Shown here: positions 43,132 to 55,707 of the stretch, piece after piece
How positions within the stretch are numbered: position 1 is the first letter of the stretch
How the letters are laid out: each line of letters opens with the position of its first letter
Origin: Capsaspora owczarzaki ATCC 30864
Taxonomy: Eukaryota; Opisthokonta; Filasterea
DNA length: 64,000 nt
NCBI RefSeq assembly: GCF_000151315.2
Contig: NW_011887292.1
Span: 3,214,366 to 3,278,365 of the forward strand
Direction: 5' to 3'
The notes under the pieces: generated by a model
What the model was told of the DNA's origin: nothing
The model's database searches: none
What the model saw: only the letters and a program-made list of their open reading frames with translations
Translations under genes and position numbers: made by a program

Positions 43132-44700
43132 ATGTCGACCGATCGCCCATTGTTTCAAACGATCGAAACCCGCGCTCTGCTTCGACGGGTGTCATGTGTC
43201 TTCCGGATTCCGTCCTCGGGCGATGTGCCAGCTGACACTGCCCCAAGCACTACGCTTCTGTCGTCTGTGGGCGAGCGCACGCGGATTGTCGCCCTGAACG
43301 ATGTTGAGGACGACGAGGACGAGGAGCTCTCGAGTTTGGAAGCAGACCAGTCCTGCGACGACACCGCCACCGCCACACCGACAACCGACGAGACCACCAT
43401 CACAAAGCACGATGCAGGTCCTCAGAGTTCTGATGCCCAGGCCGAGGTGCCGCTGGGCCAGGCGCCGGTCACCGAGCCGACGAACGGTGCTGCGCCAAGC
43501 TGTCTCGTGTTGAAACCACCAATCACCCGCCAAAACTCATCCAAGCCGCTGCTCGGTGGCCGCGCTGCTGCTGGGTCCATGCCCGACGAAACCAGCGCTT
43601 CCTCTGCTGTTGATGCTAAAGTCCGCGCGCAGCACGCAGCCATCGTCGTCGCCACCGCTTGCACGCTCACTTTGGAACTGGCTCAGGCTGTGCCGCTCAT
43701 CGGACTCCGATTGGTCGTCTCAGCCGGCGCGGTGGAAGTGTCCCTTGACACGCAGGGCTATCTAACATCTGCACGCGGTAGTCCTCTGGATGACGCTGGC
43801 ACTGCTGCACCCGATGGCAGCGTAGAACTGCACGAGTTTGATGTCGATTTAGCAACACCTGCACAATGTCGGGTCGTGACGCTCGCTTTCCGTCGCTTTG
43901 CCGGGCATGTCAACAATTCAGATAGCAGCAGCAGCAGCAGCAGCAGCAGCAGTGATAGTGGTACTAGCAGCAACAGCAATGGCAACAGCTCGAGCTCTCT
44001 TCGAATCCAGTCAATCGACCTGATTCTAGACAGCTCGTTTCGGCTGAACGCACCAGGTCAGGAAGGCCCGAAAGCCTCCTCCTCCTCCTCCTCTTTCAAC
44101 CTAGATGCTGTGAAAGGAATGCTCGAATCAAGGAGCACACCACTGTCGAGCGGGGCACAGGCGTTGCTCAATTCTCTTGTTCAGCGCGAAGCCAATGGCG
44201 GTCTGAATGCGGCCTCGAGCGAAAGTTCGTCGCTCATGTCCCTGATGATGATGGGCTCAACTCTGCTCTCGCGCGTGCCAAAAGCACCACCAACCGCATC
44301 CGAAGCACCGCCTCGGCCCAATCCTGCCCCGCCGTCTGCCTCCAGCATACCCCCGAAAGCAGCAACGGAACAGCTGGAACCTCCCATCGCGCACACTCGG
44401 CTCCCGACCTCACAGACAGCACCAAGCACCGATCTGGCTGCCACGCTTCGACTTGAAATGCAGCAAATGGAGCTGCGATTGAGTGCCAAACTTGACCGCC
44501 AGGCAGCCCAGCTGGCTGCCATCTCCAAACAACTCGAGCAGGTTGTGCAAATGAGTTCCATGGCGGTTGCATTCGCCAGCCGTGGTGGTCGAACAGCCAC
44601 GCTCACCCAACAAGGCAGCGACACCCATCCCAACGCTCGGCCACCAAGTGACTCACAGCCGCCGCAGCATTCTCCACAACAACAGGAACCAATCGACTAA
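43132..44700 (+). CDS. Coiled-coil orphan protein, Ser/Ala/Pro-rich
   Basis: Single exon, 522 residues. Three zones can be seen: an acidic, Thr-rich N-terminus; a probable beta-rich domain at about 180-310 (ELAQAVPLIGLRLVVSAGAV, ending SIDLILDSSF) interrupted by a Ser run from AGC repeats; and a helical C-terminal region (ATLRLEMQQMELRLSAKLDR, then AAISKQLEQVVQMSSM) that should form a coiled coil. Shorter helices (NLDAVKGMLESRSTPL, ALLNSLVQRE) lie in between. The order of a beta domain, short helices and a C-terminal coiled coil recalls the PAAT/C10orf88 family, but the similarity I can judge by eye is too weak to name it. Confidence 0.6.
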   Translation: MSTDRPLFQTIETRALLRRVSCVFRIPSSGDVPADTAPSTTLLSSVGERTRIVALNDVEDDEDEELSSLEADQSCDDTATATPTTDETTITKHDAGPQSSDAQAEVPLGQAPVTEPTNGAAPSCLVLKPPITRQNSSKPLLGGRAAAGSMPDETSASSAVDAKVRAQHAAIVVATACTLTLELAQAVPLIGLRLVVSAGAVEVSLDTQGYLTSARGSPLDDAGTAAPDGSVELHEFDVDLATPAQCRVVTLAFRRFAGHVNNSDSSSSSSSSSSDSGTSSNSNGNSSSSLRIQSIDLILDSSFRLNAPGQEGPKASSSSSSFNLDAVKGMLESRSTPLSSGAQALLNSLVQREANGGLNAASSESSSLMSLMMMGSTLLSRVPKAPPTASEAPPRPNPAPPSASSIPPKAATEQLEPPIAHTRLPTSQTAPSTDLAATLRLEMQQMELRLSAKLDRQAAQLAAISKQLEQVVQMSSMAVAFASRGGRTATLTQQGSDTHPNARPPSDSQPPQHSPQQQEPID

Positions 44701-44999
44701 AATTGCTGCTGCTGCTGCGGATGGTTGCCCGCATCGTGTTGAAGTTTTCTGCACCACGTTCTTGTTCAATTTCATATGTGTGCAATAGCGGACCGGGTCC
44801 AATTCATTCAACTCTCGTGTGTATTCTCGACATGTTAAAAAAAAAAAAAGGAAGAGAAACGCGGTAACAATTGCACGCCAACAAGAAACACAAACAGTAA
44901 ACAACGTAACAGGCAACAACAGGGAAGGTAGACAAACAGTAAACTTAGTCACATGCAGAGGGGTAAGGGAGAAGAAATATCAAAGACGTTGTTGAGCGC
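44701..44999. other. Convergent 3' intergenic region
   Basis: About 300 bp between two facing stop codons, with an A run at 44837-44848. No gene seen. Confidence 0.45.
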
Positions 45000-47900
45000 T
45001 CATGCCACAGACTCGTCATCCGCGCCGTCGTCAACTGCTTGAGCGGCTGCAGAGGCGGAGGCGCCAGACGTGCTGGCCTTGCCGCCCTTGCCCTTCTTCT
45101 TGTTTTTCTTCTTTTTGGCAGCACCAGAAGGCGACGCGGCAGCTGCTACCTTCAACTCCTTGGGAGCGATTTCTGCAGCTGGCACGGGTGTGGAAGGCTC
45201 GGAAGTCGCGGTTGATTCCGCAGACGCAGGAGCCTCAGCCACAGCAGTCGCCTCGGAAGAGTCAGAAGGGAGCTCGGCAGCGACAGGCTCGGCAGCGACA
45301 GGTTCGGCAACGACTGGCTCGGCAGCGACAGGCTCCGCAACAGCAGGCTCAACAACAGCAGGCTCCGCAACAGCAGGCTCAGCAGGCTCAGCAACCGCCA
45401 CAGCCTCGACGACCGCCACAGTCTCGGCTTCAACCACAACAACGTCATCAGGCTGGGGAGAAGCAGCTTGAGACGACTCGGGCTCAACTGCGAGGGGTGT
45501 ATCCAGCTCGATCGTCACGCGAGAAACAAGCTCGAACGGCGAGGCGTCGACACCAGGAGAAACGGCAAGAACCTCGTCGTCAGACAGCTTGGCAGCGGTG
45601 GTTTGCAGCGAGAAGAGCGACCAGCGCGAGTCCTCGTCGGCGTCTTCGGTAGCAGCATCTTGCTCGGCGGCAGGAGCGTCTTCGGGCACGACTTCCGTGG
45701 TGCTGGCATCGTCGTTGTTGGATGCAGAAGCGGCGTCTTGGGGCTTAGGAATAAAGATGGACGCCGCCAAGAACGAGGGCGGCGCGGGGGAAGTCGGCTC
45801 GGAATCGCCAGTCACGCTGATGACTGGAATGTTGCCCGACTGGTTCTTGGACTCGTTTTCGAGCAACGCGAGTTGGTTTTCAAGCGCTGCGATGCGCGTG
45901 TTTGCGCTGGCGAGCTGGGTCTTGAGATGGTCGATCGTGGTCTGTTGAGTGATCACGGTCGTGGCAGAGTCGGCAATCTTCTCATGCAAGTAAATAATGT
46001 CGCTCAGCTGACGCTCAGAGCTCAAATGGAGAACATTCGAAGTGTACGAGGCAGTGTCGAGCGCAGCGTCCACGCCAGAAGCGGCATCGTCCGAGGCAGC
46101 AGTTGAATTGCGCAGGCGACGCGATCGAATCGAGTTCGAGTTGACGCTGCTTCGCTTGCGACGTGTGATGCTGATACGCTTCCCGTCGCGGCGGCGACCG
46201 CTGTCGGTCGAGCCGTCCGTGGTGCCATCCGCAGTCTCGTCCTGTTCCCCTTGGTCGGAGAGAACATCCACATCGTCTGCCACGGGCAGGTCCAGGTTGG
46301 TCGTCGATCCAGACTTGCTCAGAACGCCAGGAGAGCCGGCATCTTCCGTCACCAGAATGGGGTAGGCGGCCACGCGCCAAGCACGGAATTGCGCCAAGAG
46401 AGCGCGCTTCTCTTCCACCAAGCGGAGCAACGTCTCGTCCTTTTGTTGCAACTTGGCGAAAAGCTGCTCCACCACCTCTGGAACGTTGCCAGCCGCGTCG
46501 GCCAGGGCCTCTTCGACTGCGGTCTGCGCCAACTGCTCGGCGGACACGATCGGTGCCTCTGGGGGCGCAAGAATTGTGGGAACGGGCTTTTCCTCGACAA
46601 CAACTGCTGGGGCACTGACCACAACTGCAGTGCCTGCGGGTTCAACATTGACAACAGTCACCGAAGCGGTCGTAGGAGCGGCTGGCGCGACTGCAGAAGC
46701 AGCGACAGGGGCCGGTGACGATGCTGGTGCGGCGCTGGGCGCAGCGGACGTCGCGGCGGGCGTTGCAGCAGCGGGTGTGGCTGTTGCCGGCTTCGCGTTG
46801 GGCGATGCGCCCTTGCTCGTTGGCGATGCTGCAGGGGCGGTGACTGCCGCGGGAACGGAAACGGCGCCGACGGAAGGACGCCCGTTGGCCTCGACCTTTG
46901 CGGGTTCGCCCTTTGCAGGCTCGCCCTTGGCAGGCTCGCCCTTGGCAGCTTCACCCTTCTTTGCAGCCGAAGCAGCGGCGGCTGCGAAAACGGCTGAGGC
47001 TGGAAAAAAGAACCACAGGTTAGTGCCAGAAAAGAATCTCAACAACCAAAAACACACCCAAAAAAAAAAATCCCGCAGTCGCTTACCCTTTTTGTCGCCC
47101 GAATCCTTGATCGAAGAGGAAAAGGCAGCGGCGGCAGAAACTGCACTGACGGCCGCGGACAAGGAATTGGCAAGTGAAGATGACGACGAGGTTGAACTGA
47201 CAGGAGCGGCGGTCTTGACAATCAGCGACTCTGGACGGACAGTGTTCAGCGCAATGGTGGCCTTGATGGAATCCATCCAGTTCTTCTTTTCAAACTCAGT
47301 TGCAGCAACAAACTCGAGCATTTGCGGTGGGCCAGCTTGCGTCACGACGACAAAGAAGGCGCAGCGTGTCGTTTTGGACTCGACGTTTCGCACCAGCGAA
47401 CCGAATAGAGGCAGGGGCTGAGCAGAAGCAACGCACGCACGACAAAATAAAAATCAGTACAACCCCCTTTTTGAAACAAAAACCAACATCATGCAAGACC
47501 ACCGAAAACTGGCATCCAAGAACTCACATCAAGGGCAAGAGTAATCGTGTTGCTGTCTTTCTTCATGGTCGCAAGCATGTAGTCGTTCAGCAGCATGGCG
47601 TGGACGAGAAGATTCTTCTTGCGTGTCGATTGGTAAGCGGTCAACGTGAGCTCGCCTTCCAACTGGATGGCGCGTCGGTTTTTGAGCAAATCAATGGTCT
47701 GTTGAAAAACAAAGGGGGGAGGGATTTCACAGGCCAAAAAAAGTGAGTGTCGGTTCGATCTGATGGTTGTGCACTGCAAAATACGAAAATGGACAACAAA
47801 GAAAGAAAGAACAAAAGAAAGGTTGTTCCATACATAGCCGAGATGGGATGTATCAAGCGACTTTTGGAGGCGAGACAAACGCTGGGCCGCAACGCTCTGG

Positions 47901-50900
47901 GCCACGCGTTCGTTCACCAGGGTCACAACGCCCTTGACGACACGAACAGCCTGGAGCATGGCCGAGTGATCCTTGTGTTGCTTCGGAGTGCAGCCAATGA
48001 CCGTCTCCAGCAGGAGCGGGTAGCGGGTCAGGCGCTGCATGGGCATGGGCAGATACTCGGTCAAAACCATACGATTTGCGCGCGGATTGGCTTCGCAGTC
48101 TTTGAGGGCCTGGGCAAACGTGTTGCTGCGCTTCTTCAGCGAGCCAATTTCCTCCATGGCGTTAATTTGGTTTGCGCAGAAGACAGCGTAGATATCAAAC
48201 TTTTCAAACTGTCGTCGCGAGCCAACAGTCACACGAACAGCAACAACAATGGCAAAGTGAGAAAAAACCCACCAATGCAAGCATTCGCAAGAGCAGGACG
48301 ACGTTTTCAACACTCTTACCATTGACAAGAAAATGTCACCAATCTGCTCGACGACGATGGCTTCTCGCTGGCGTGCCTCGAGCCGTTGGCAAAGCTCGCG
48401 GTTGAGCTTGAGCAGCTCCTCAATGTTGGCAAAGACAGAAACAATCTGGTCACGGTGGGCTTTTGCAGTGCGGAGCAACTGGTGCATGAACGTCTCCTGC
48501 ATAATTTCCAAATTCGACACAAAGTTGCGCTCGGTCTTGACAAGCTCGAAAATAACTTCTTGACGCTTAATCTCCTTCTTGGAGAGGTGGGCCAACGCTT
48601 CCCAGTTGGTCACAGTGTCGGACCAGCAGGTGGCAGAAATGTTGCTGAGACTGGCGCTGTGCGCTGAAGACAACGACATGCCATCTTCGGGCGTGGCGGC
48701 CGAGGAAGCCTCAGCGCCATGCACAGAGGAGGTCTCGTCAATAGACCCAGAACTAACCAGCGAGGGGGTGCTGGAGGCAAGCTCGGCGCTCAAGTGCTCG
48801 GGGCTGCTATTCAGCACGTCGGCGTCAGGCACCTGAGGGTTGGAGCGTGCAGACTTGCGCAGCGTGGGAAGCTTGCGAAGAATCGAAGGAGACGACTTCA
48901 GGCCCGAAGCCGCCTTGATGTCGCTGTTGCTACCGACCGACACGTTGCGCTGATGCGTGCGCACATGGCCATCCGGGCTCTCGGCGGGAGCACCGTCTTG
49001 CGATTCCTGTTCAAGCAAAACAGAACGAAGGAGTCAGTCAACGAACATAGGAGACAATTGGACGTGCAACACTCGATGGGGAGCAAAGCGAACTCGAACA
49101 AAACTCCACGAGTTAATATTCTCACAGAGGGTGCAGAGGACGTCGATGTCTCAGAAATTGTATCGGCGTCACGTCCGTTCTCGGTGGTTGCGTCGTGTGG
49201 CTGCGGCGAGTGCGAGCGATCAATGCGAACATCATCTTCGCTTTCAACGCTTTTGAGCGACGTGTTGTCAGCCGAACTGCCAAAAGGACGAGACAAAGAG
49301 TCAGCACCAGGACAATCGCACATGTACATCGTAATTAAAAAGTGGCTAAACACGTCAGACATACGCGGCATCGTCGGGAGAGAGGGAAGAGAGAATGTCC
49401 GAGCGCGAGTTTGAGCCGCCCAAGACCGTCGAGCGAGGGGTGGATCGCGCCACCTTCAGCGTGTCAAAGACAGGGGCAGGGCGCTTGTCGCGCTTCAGCT
49501 TGGTGCCAGTGCACTTGTCAACCGGATTCTTGGAGCACGCGCGCTTGTGGCAGTTAAAGCCGCAGACTAACGGGAAAAAAAAACGGACAAACAACAAAAA
49601 AAAAAAAAGTTAAAACCCAAGGAATCGGGCTTTTGAAGACTCTTCCGTTTGCGTCCCCTGGCCTCACCTTTGCACTGGTAGCCTTGGTTGCCAAAACCCC
49701 AGAGCATGTCGGTGCAAGAGTCGCAGAACGTCGGTGTGTTCCAATGGGTGGCAACAAATTGATGGCCTTCAATGACGTGCACCTTCTTGGATTTGGTGGA
49801 CATGCGGCTCAGCATGCTATCCCGTCGGCTCTACAAAGAGGCAAAAGAGGCAAGGGGAAAAAAGCAGTGAAGGAATGAGGGTGAGAAAAACCGAACGACC
49901 ACACCACAGTTCGCCGTGGCACGCATCCTGACAAAAGGAGAGCAGACAAACCTTGGTGTTTGGCTTGAATTCCTCAAAGAAGGACTTGTCGCAGCCAATC
50001 TTTTGGAGATAGGTGATGAGGAAGTGGCAGATTTGAACGCTGCGCTGGTAATCAGTGTCGTTCGGATCGATGGTCCCCTCTTCCTCCTCTTCTTGGTTGT
50101 CAATGTGAACTGAGAGGTGTTTCCGCAAGAGTTCGACGACCAGCTTGGTGTTTGCCTTGTCGTCCTTTTTCATTTCTGTTAGCGTTGGAATAAAACGAGA
50201 CCAGACCAGAAAAAAAATAAGGGGGGGTGAGTCTTGAAATATCAGAACCAAAGACAAGACCAAAGAAGCAGGCGGCAGCACGTACCACCAATGCGGCTCG
50301 CGCCGTAATACTCGCCCAGACCAAGCGCAAGACTCTGACGGAAGACGTCGAGGGAAGATGCAATGCTGGTGTAGGCAAGCTTTTCGACGGGATCGAAAAT
50401 GCTCGGCAGCTCCTTGTCTTTGAGCTTGCCAGAGTTGAGGGCCGCCTCAATCATGCTGACGCGGAGCGCGAAATCGCTGACCGAGCTGTTTGACGGCTCA
50501 AACTCGAGCTGCAAAAGCGAACCGGCAGCGAGGTACGTCTTGAAGATGCCCTGCGCCGCCTCGACGCGCTCTTTCGCATTCTTGATGAGCTTGAATTGCT
50601 CGACGGACAGATGGAAGAACTGAAAGTTGTTGTTCGACCAAGTGAAGGTCAAAAATGTGAGTGTGATGAAGCAATCCATCTAAGATCCATTCAGATCCCG
50701 CTTCAGATCGCTGGAAACGTCACAGCTCCTCCTGCGCCGCCACCACCGCCGCCACTCAGCTCCCTCTGTCTTCAGCTCTTGCAAGGATTGGTTTTTTACT
50801 CAGCCGGCAGCATTCGGGGGGGTGGCTCGCGCATGACACTGAGTAAAGACAATCGCGCTTTGTTTTTTCCTTTTTTTTTTCCTTTTTTTTTTTTTTGTTT

Positions 50901-51964
50901 TTTTGGTTGACGCTCCTTTTTTTTCGATTTGACTCAGGCTCCATCCAGCTCATGCCTCCCTCGTTCATGGTTCCGGTGCGCTCCTCGCCTCAAGGATGAG
51001 CAACACAGGAATGACAAGATGGGAGGCAAGCCTGGGTGCAGGTTGGCTGATCGCAAAAGCCACATCCCAAAGTGAAGCGAAAACAAGAACAATGAAGCGA
51101 AGAAACGAAAAAAAAAAAAAAAAACGAAAAAAAAATCCACAAAACATTGAGGCAATCGCCACTTGGCCAGCAGACAGAACAACACTGTGCACCGGGCCGC
51201 TCAGAGTCAGAGTGTGTGTGCGGAGTGTCATTCCTGCTCACTCACACCACACACGGGGTCTGCCACCCATCGAAACTACGACGACAACAAAAAAAAAAAA
51301 AAGGGCAGGCAAAATTGGTCGGGCTGTTGTTTTCTTTTTTTTTTTTTTGCTTATTTTGCTTGATTGGAATCCATGAGGCGAATGGAAGGGGGGCGGGTGA
51401 GTGAGAGGCGCGCCCATGCCATTGAGCGATGGGGAGAGCTGAGCAAAGAGACGACCAAAGGTAGTCCAACGAATCGCTCCAGAACAGAAAAAAAAAAGCA
51501 GCAGCTGGGCGAAATTGAGCCAGGTTGCTCCAAGCGTGACACCCCCGTCCCCCACCCTGGTCCACCGTCGAGGAATGTGATGGGTCGTTTTGATGCATGG
51601 GTTCACAGTGAGGGAGGGTGGGGGACGACGGATGCGGGAGAGGCGGGCGGAAGGAGTTTGGCACAACAAGCTCGATCCAGCCCCAAAAAAAAAAAAAATG
51701 TAAAAAAAAAAAAAAGGATCGTACCAAGGCTTCAGGCAGGGATGAGGTCAGCAGGTAGTTGACAAAGACAGCGAGATGGACGGGGCTGCCCTGGATGGCC
51801 TCGAGGGAGGTAAAGTCAATGACGTCGCTGCCGGACGAGGAGGCGCCCGACGACGCGCCAGACGAGGACGTGCCAGCCGCAGAAGGAGACGAGACCGCAG
51901 AACCACTCGCCGTGCCGGATCGTGTCGGTGATGTGTTGGGAAAGTCACCCGCAGAAGACGACAT
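45000..51964 (-). CDS. RGS-like / C1 / DH / PH Rho guanine-nucleotide exchange factor
   Basis: Eleven exons: 51725-51964, 50286-50619, 49952-50175, 49668-49830, 49365-49566, 49126-49276, 48320-49006, 47834-48208, 47528-47698, 47087-47417 and 45000-46999; all phases close; 1,625 residues. Such factors activate Rho GTPases and, when RGS-like, take input from G-alpha subunits. Order: RGS-like helical domain (about 55-265; LAVFVNYLL, FFHLSVEQFKLI, SVQICHFLITYLQK), C1 zinc finger (about 289-340; GHQFVATHW, FCDSCTDMLWGFGNQGYQC, CHKRAC), DH (about 580-790; KRQEVIFELVKTERNFV, LTEYLPMPMQRLTRYPLLLE), PH (about 800-905; EFEKKNWMDSIKATI), then a long Ala/Pro/Glu-rich tail with a coiled coil. The animal ARHGEF1/11/12 group is the closest match, though the C1 between RGS-like and DH recalls AKAP13-type exchange factors. 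Confidence 0.87.
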
Positions 51965-52859
51965 TGCTCCGGGTTGCGTGTGCACGAGTTGCGTGTGTGC
52001 GTGTGTGTGTGTCTGTGTGTGTTCACGAAAGCTGCGCGTCTGCTTTCTGCTCCGTTGCTGCCAACCCGAAAAATGCTGTCAGATGTGAACAATGAGTTAA
52101 AAAAAAAAAAAAAAAAAAAGGGAAGCCTTTGTTGTTTCTTTGCTGTTTTTTGCTGGGCTGGCCGCTCACTCACGCGCTCGCTTGGATGTCACTGTAGCAC
52201 AAGCAACACGACAAGCACGAAGGACGACGACGAGGAGGACGAGGAGGAGGAGAGCGCAGTTGGAACACAACAAAGCACAAAACGAAAAGGAAAAAAAAAA
52301 AAAGAAAAAAACTTGAAGAATGAAAAAAAAAAAAAAAGTTGAAAAAATAAAGAAAAAATGAGTGGAATTTTTTGTGTTTTCCCTGTTTAATGTTTCGTTT
52401 TCCCAAAAATGCATAAAAATGGTGAAACGGAAAATCAACGAATCGCAGATCTTGCATAGAAAAAAAAAAAAGTGCGTGATGAAACGGACACAATAACGAA
52501 CTTGACAAACGTCAGACCAACAACAGAGGAAAGAAGGGCGAGGCACGAGAACCGCCAAGAAAAAAACAAAAAAAAAAAAAAAAAAAAAAAAGAAGGTGAA
52601 GCACGATGAGACATACAGTAATGCCCCGTCAAACCCAACTTTGCTTGTGGGCACTGGATACTGTTGCGCAGCATTACTCTATCTCGACGTGGACTGCACA
52701 CACACACACACAATTGGCTCTCTTCGAGGGGTCCAGCCGATTGTGTTGGCCCAAATCATCTCCGTACCGTTTTTGAGACCTCCTATGGAAAAGATGGTTC
52801 GCTTTTTTGTTTGAAGCGTGTTGGATCAGTCAAACCTGCAGTGCGAGGCGGGCTAGAGT
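51965..52859. other. Intergenic region with A/T runs and one dispersed repeat
   Basis: About 900 bp upstream of the RhoGEF start (minus) and downstream of the next minus gene. It holds a GT run near 51998-52020, A runs near 52100, 52300, 52330 and 52567-52590, a short CA run at 52698-52710 and copy C of the dispersed repeat. No credible gene. Confidence 0.45.
52768..52855 (+). repeat. Dispersed short repeat, copy C
   Basis: Opposite in orientation to copies A and B and more diverged. It shares TTTTTGAGACC, GATCAGTCAAAC and GGCTAGAG in the same order and spacing. It abuts the stop codon of the next gene. Confidence 0.55.
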
Positions 52860-53515
52860 TCACATTGATCGGCAGGTTTCACATAACTTTGTCTTGCGAT
52901 CGACGACAAGCGCCTTCAAACGCTCGAACGAGTTGTCGGCATCATCATCCTCATCGTCGCCGGGGTCAAGCGTTAGACGGTCGAACATGTCGGCAATGTC
53001 GGCAGTGTCGAGGTTTTGCGTCTTGCCGTACTCTTCAAATGATTTGTACTGGCGGGATTCTTTGACAGGTGGAGGGACTTGGGGGATGTGTTGAAAGCAG
53101 TAGTCGAAAAAAGCGCCGACACGCATGCAGCGCCCACCGCGCTTTGTGATACCGTGGCATCTGCGCATAACGAAACAGTTCCGACCTGGCGAAGGAGGCC
53201 ATGCGCTTACATCACTCACGCGAAGAGCGGCCATAGTGTTGCGACTTTCAGGTTGCGCGAAGAGTGTAACAACCAAGTGGTGCCCGTCGCCACCCTTTCC
53301 TTTGAGCTCGAGGCGGCTCGGAGAGGAATTGATAATCTTTAGGTTTGTAACTTCCCGAGTGCGGCAATTTTCCAGACAGATGGCAGAAACCGTCGAGGGA
53401 GAGTCCACAAATCCAAATCGCAACTGCCACGGTGTTGCATCGCCGAGACGCGCATTGACAACGCGGGTCCCGTCGAGCTGCGCAAGTTCAGCCAGCTGCT
53501 GAAGTAGCAGTGGAT
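52860..53515 (-). CDS. Orphan protein with a Cys/His cluster, 3' exon
   Basis: A 656 bp exon preceded by a TAG acceptor (CTTCGTAG) and ending at a TGA at 52860-52862. It encodes about 217 residues: a helical start (LLLQQLAELAQLDGTRVV), a beta-rich part (PWQLRFGFVDSP, then RLELKGKG, HHLVVTLFA), and a Cys/His cluster, CHGITKRGGRCMRVG, followed by CFQH. This C-x2-T-K-x-G-x2-C...C-x2-H pattern recalls small zinc-binding motifs seen at the ends of some nuclease-related proteins, but I cannot name the family. The first exon probably begins at ATG 53731, with a coding-like stretch (MFKCIKRQTSNDTGMEIFAY), but I found no donor that closes the phase. If so, its start is only 55 bp from the divergent aminotransferase start. 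Confidence 0.55.
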
Positions 53516-53786
53516 CTACGAAGGCAAGTCAACCCAACATGAGACAACAGCTCACATAGAGCAAAAAAACAAAAGGGAGACCGAGAGAGAGAGAGAGACG
53601 AGAAGATCTCCGTAAGCAAAGATCTCCATGCCTGTGTCGTTCGACGTCTGTCTCTTGATGCACTTGAACATGACTGATTGCTTTGATAAGGTCCCATGGT
53701 GAGATTTCGGTGGGAGACGAGCGGTATCCATTTAACGACCATTCCTAGTTTTTTTTTTTTTTTTTAACTCGTTTTGGGCTTTTTCT

Positions 53787-55634
53787 ATGACAACTCTGTT
53801 TGCCGCTGCTACAGTCGCTGTCCGATCATCAGGATTATCGCTCTCATCACTGTCATTGTCGTCATTGTCTGTACTGCCAAGACTCTCTTCTTCTTCTTCT
53901 TCATCCAAGATTTCTCCGTTCGCATCCATGAGCACGAGCCCCAGCAATCCCGCGTCCGCCGCTCCTCCGCCGCTCGTGTTCAGTCCCGCACAACGCGTGT
54001 CTGGCTTTGGCGACTCGGTCTTTGCCGAGTTCACTGCGCTGGCGATCGCGCACAGCGCTGTCAATCTCGGTCAGGGCTTCCCGGACTTTGCCGCTCCCGA
54101 CTTTGTCAAGCAGGCCGGTGCCAAGCACATTGTCGAGTCCAACCTCAACCAGTATGTCCGATCCATGGGCCATGTGAAGCTGGTCAACACGTTGGCCAGG
54201 CACTATGCGCCAGCCGACCGCCACAACAACCCGTCCATCAACCCAATGACCGACATTGTAGTCACGGCTGGCGCCACCGAAGGCATGTTTGCAACCTTCC
54301 AGGTGAGGGGAATGCATGACACTGTCAAAAGAAAAGGGTGATATGGAGGTTTGATCCATGCATCGCGATGCAACGCAATGTTGTGGTTTACCAAAAGGTG
54401 ATTCTGAGACGTCTTGAAAATCTGATTGAAATTGTTACGTTGACAGGCCATTCTCAACCCTGGAGACGAGGTCATTCTCATGGAGCCGTTCTACGATGCA
54501 TATCCTGCACAAATCACCATGGCAGGCGGCGTTCCGCGCTACGTTCCGCTGCGCTTGAAAGCGGCGGAGGCTCGAAACGGCACGAGCGACGACTGGTACC
54601 TCGACTTGGCCGAATTCCGTGCTGCCTTCACCTCAAAGACCAAGGCCATTGTGCTGAACAACCCTCACAACCCTCTCGGCAAAGTGTTCCGCCGAGACGA
54701 GCTCGAAGCTATCGCCCAAGTTGTTTGTGAAAAGAATGTCATTGCCATTAGCGACGAGGTTTGGTTTGCTTTGCGGCTTTGTTTGTGAAAGACCATGCTA
54801 CTCCCCTCGTATTGCCAACTGACGAACTGACATGCTGACCACCGATGCAGGTGTACGAGCATCTTGTTTTCAACGACGCGCCCAACCGCCACATCCCGCT
54901 GAGCACGCTGCCAGGAATGCTTGAACGCACAATCAAGCTTGGCAGTGCAGGCAAGACCTTCTCGGTGACTGGCTGGAAAGTTGGTAAGCGCAAACTGCTG
55001 AGCTTGAGGCCCCTTATCAGTTTCTTCCCGCCAGCATCTGACTTTTCGACACATCTCAGGTTGGGTTGTTGCTCCTGCGCCAATCGCCCGCGCAATCTTC
55101 TTGGCACACCAGTGGATTCCGTTCTGCGTTGCCGCACCCTTCCAAGAAGCTGTTGCAGACGCTCTGGAACATGCAGACAAGTCTGGCTTCTTTGATGAGT
55201 TTCAGGTAAGTTTTTCGTGATTGTTTTGGATGGGTGTCGTCGTGTTTACTGTGCCCTGCTCATTCCATCGGTACCGGGGGTAGGTTGCACTCTGCAAGAA
55301 ACGCGATCGTCTGATGGACGGCTTGAAACAAGGCGGACTACCAGGCATTCTTCCGCATGGCGGCTACTTTGTTCTCGCCGACACCTCGTCCATTTGGCCC
55401 AAGCTGCAGCGAGACCTCCAATCTGGCGACGCAAATCCGTCCCAGCCTCATGATTATACCGTCTGCAAGCAGCTGACCAAGTCCGTCGGCGTTGTACCAA
55501 TCCCACCTTCGAGCTTTTTCACTCCCCAGCATCAACCGTCGGTCAAGGATTTGGCCCGTTTTGCATTCTGTAAAGAGGATCGTGTGATTGACGAGGCGTG
55601 TCGTCGTCTGCAAGCGTTTGGAGCCAAGAAGTAA
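53787..55634 (+). CDS. KYAT: Kynurenine/glutamine transaminase-type PLP aminotransferase
   Basis: A class I/II PLP enzyme of the kynurenine aminotransferase/cysteine-S-conjugate beta-lyase type, which makes kynurenic acid from kynurenine. Exons 53787-54302, 54447-54758, 54851-54983, 55060-55205 and 55284-55634; 485 residues. Blocks: VNLGQGFPDFAAPDF, the PLP-binding VTAGATEGMF, IVLNNPHNPLGKVF with the conserved Asn and Pro, and GSAGKTFSVTGWKVGW, where Lys311 should form the internal aldimine. The C-terminus is complete. The first 45 residues are rich in Ser, Leu and Arg with no acidic residue, like a mitochondrial presequence; a second Met at 53928 (MSTSPSNP) would give a cytosolic form. Closest by eye to animal KYAT1/KYAT3. 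Confidence 0.9.
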
Positions 55635-55707
55635 AATGGATTTGATGACGCAAGAGTGGAAGTAGGCTGAACATAATGACAGAGTACAGATCCAACATTT
55701 TTCTCCT
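55635..55707. other. Short convergent 3' region
   Basis: Only 73 bp separate the stop codons of the aminotransferase and alsin, so their 3' UTRs probably overlap. Confidence 0.6.
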
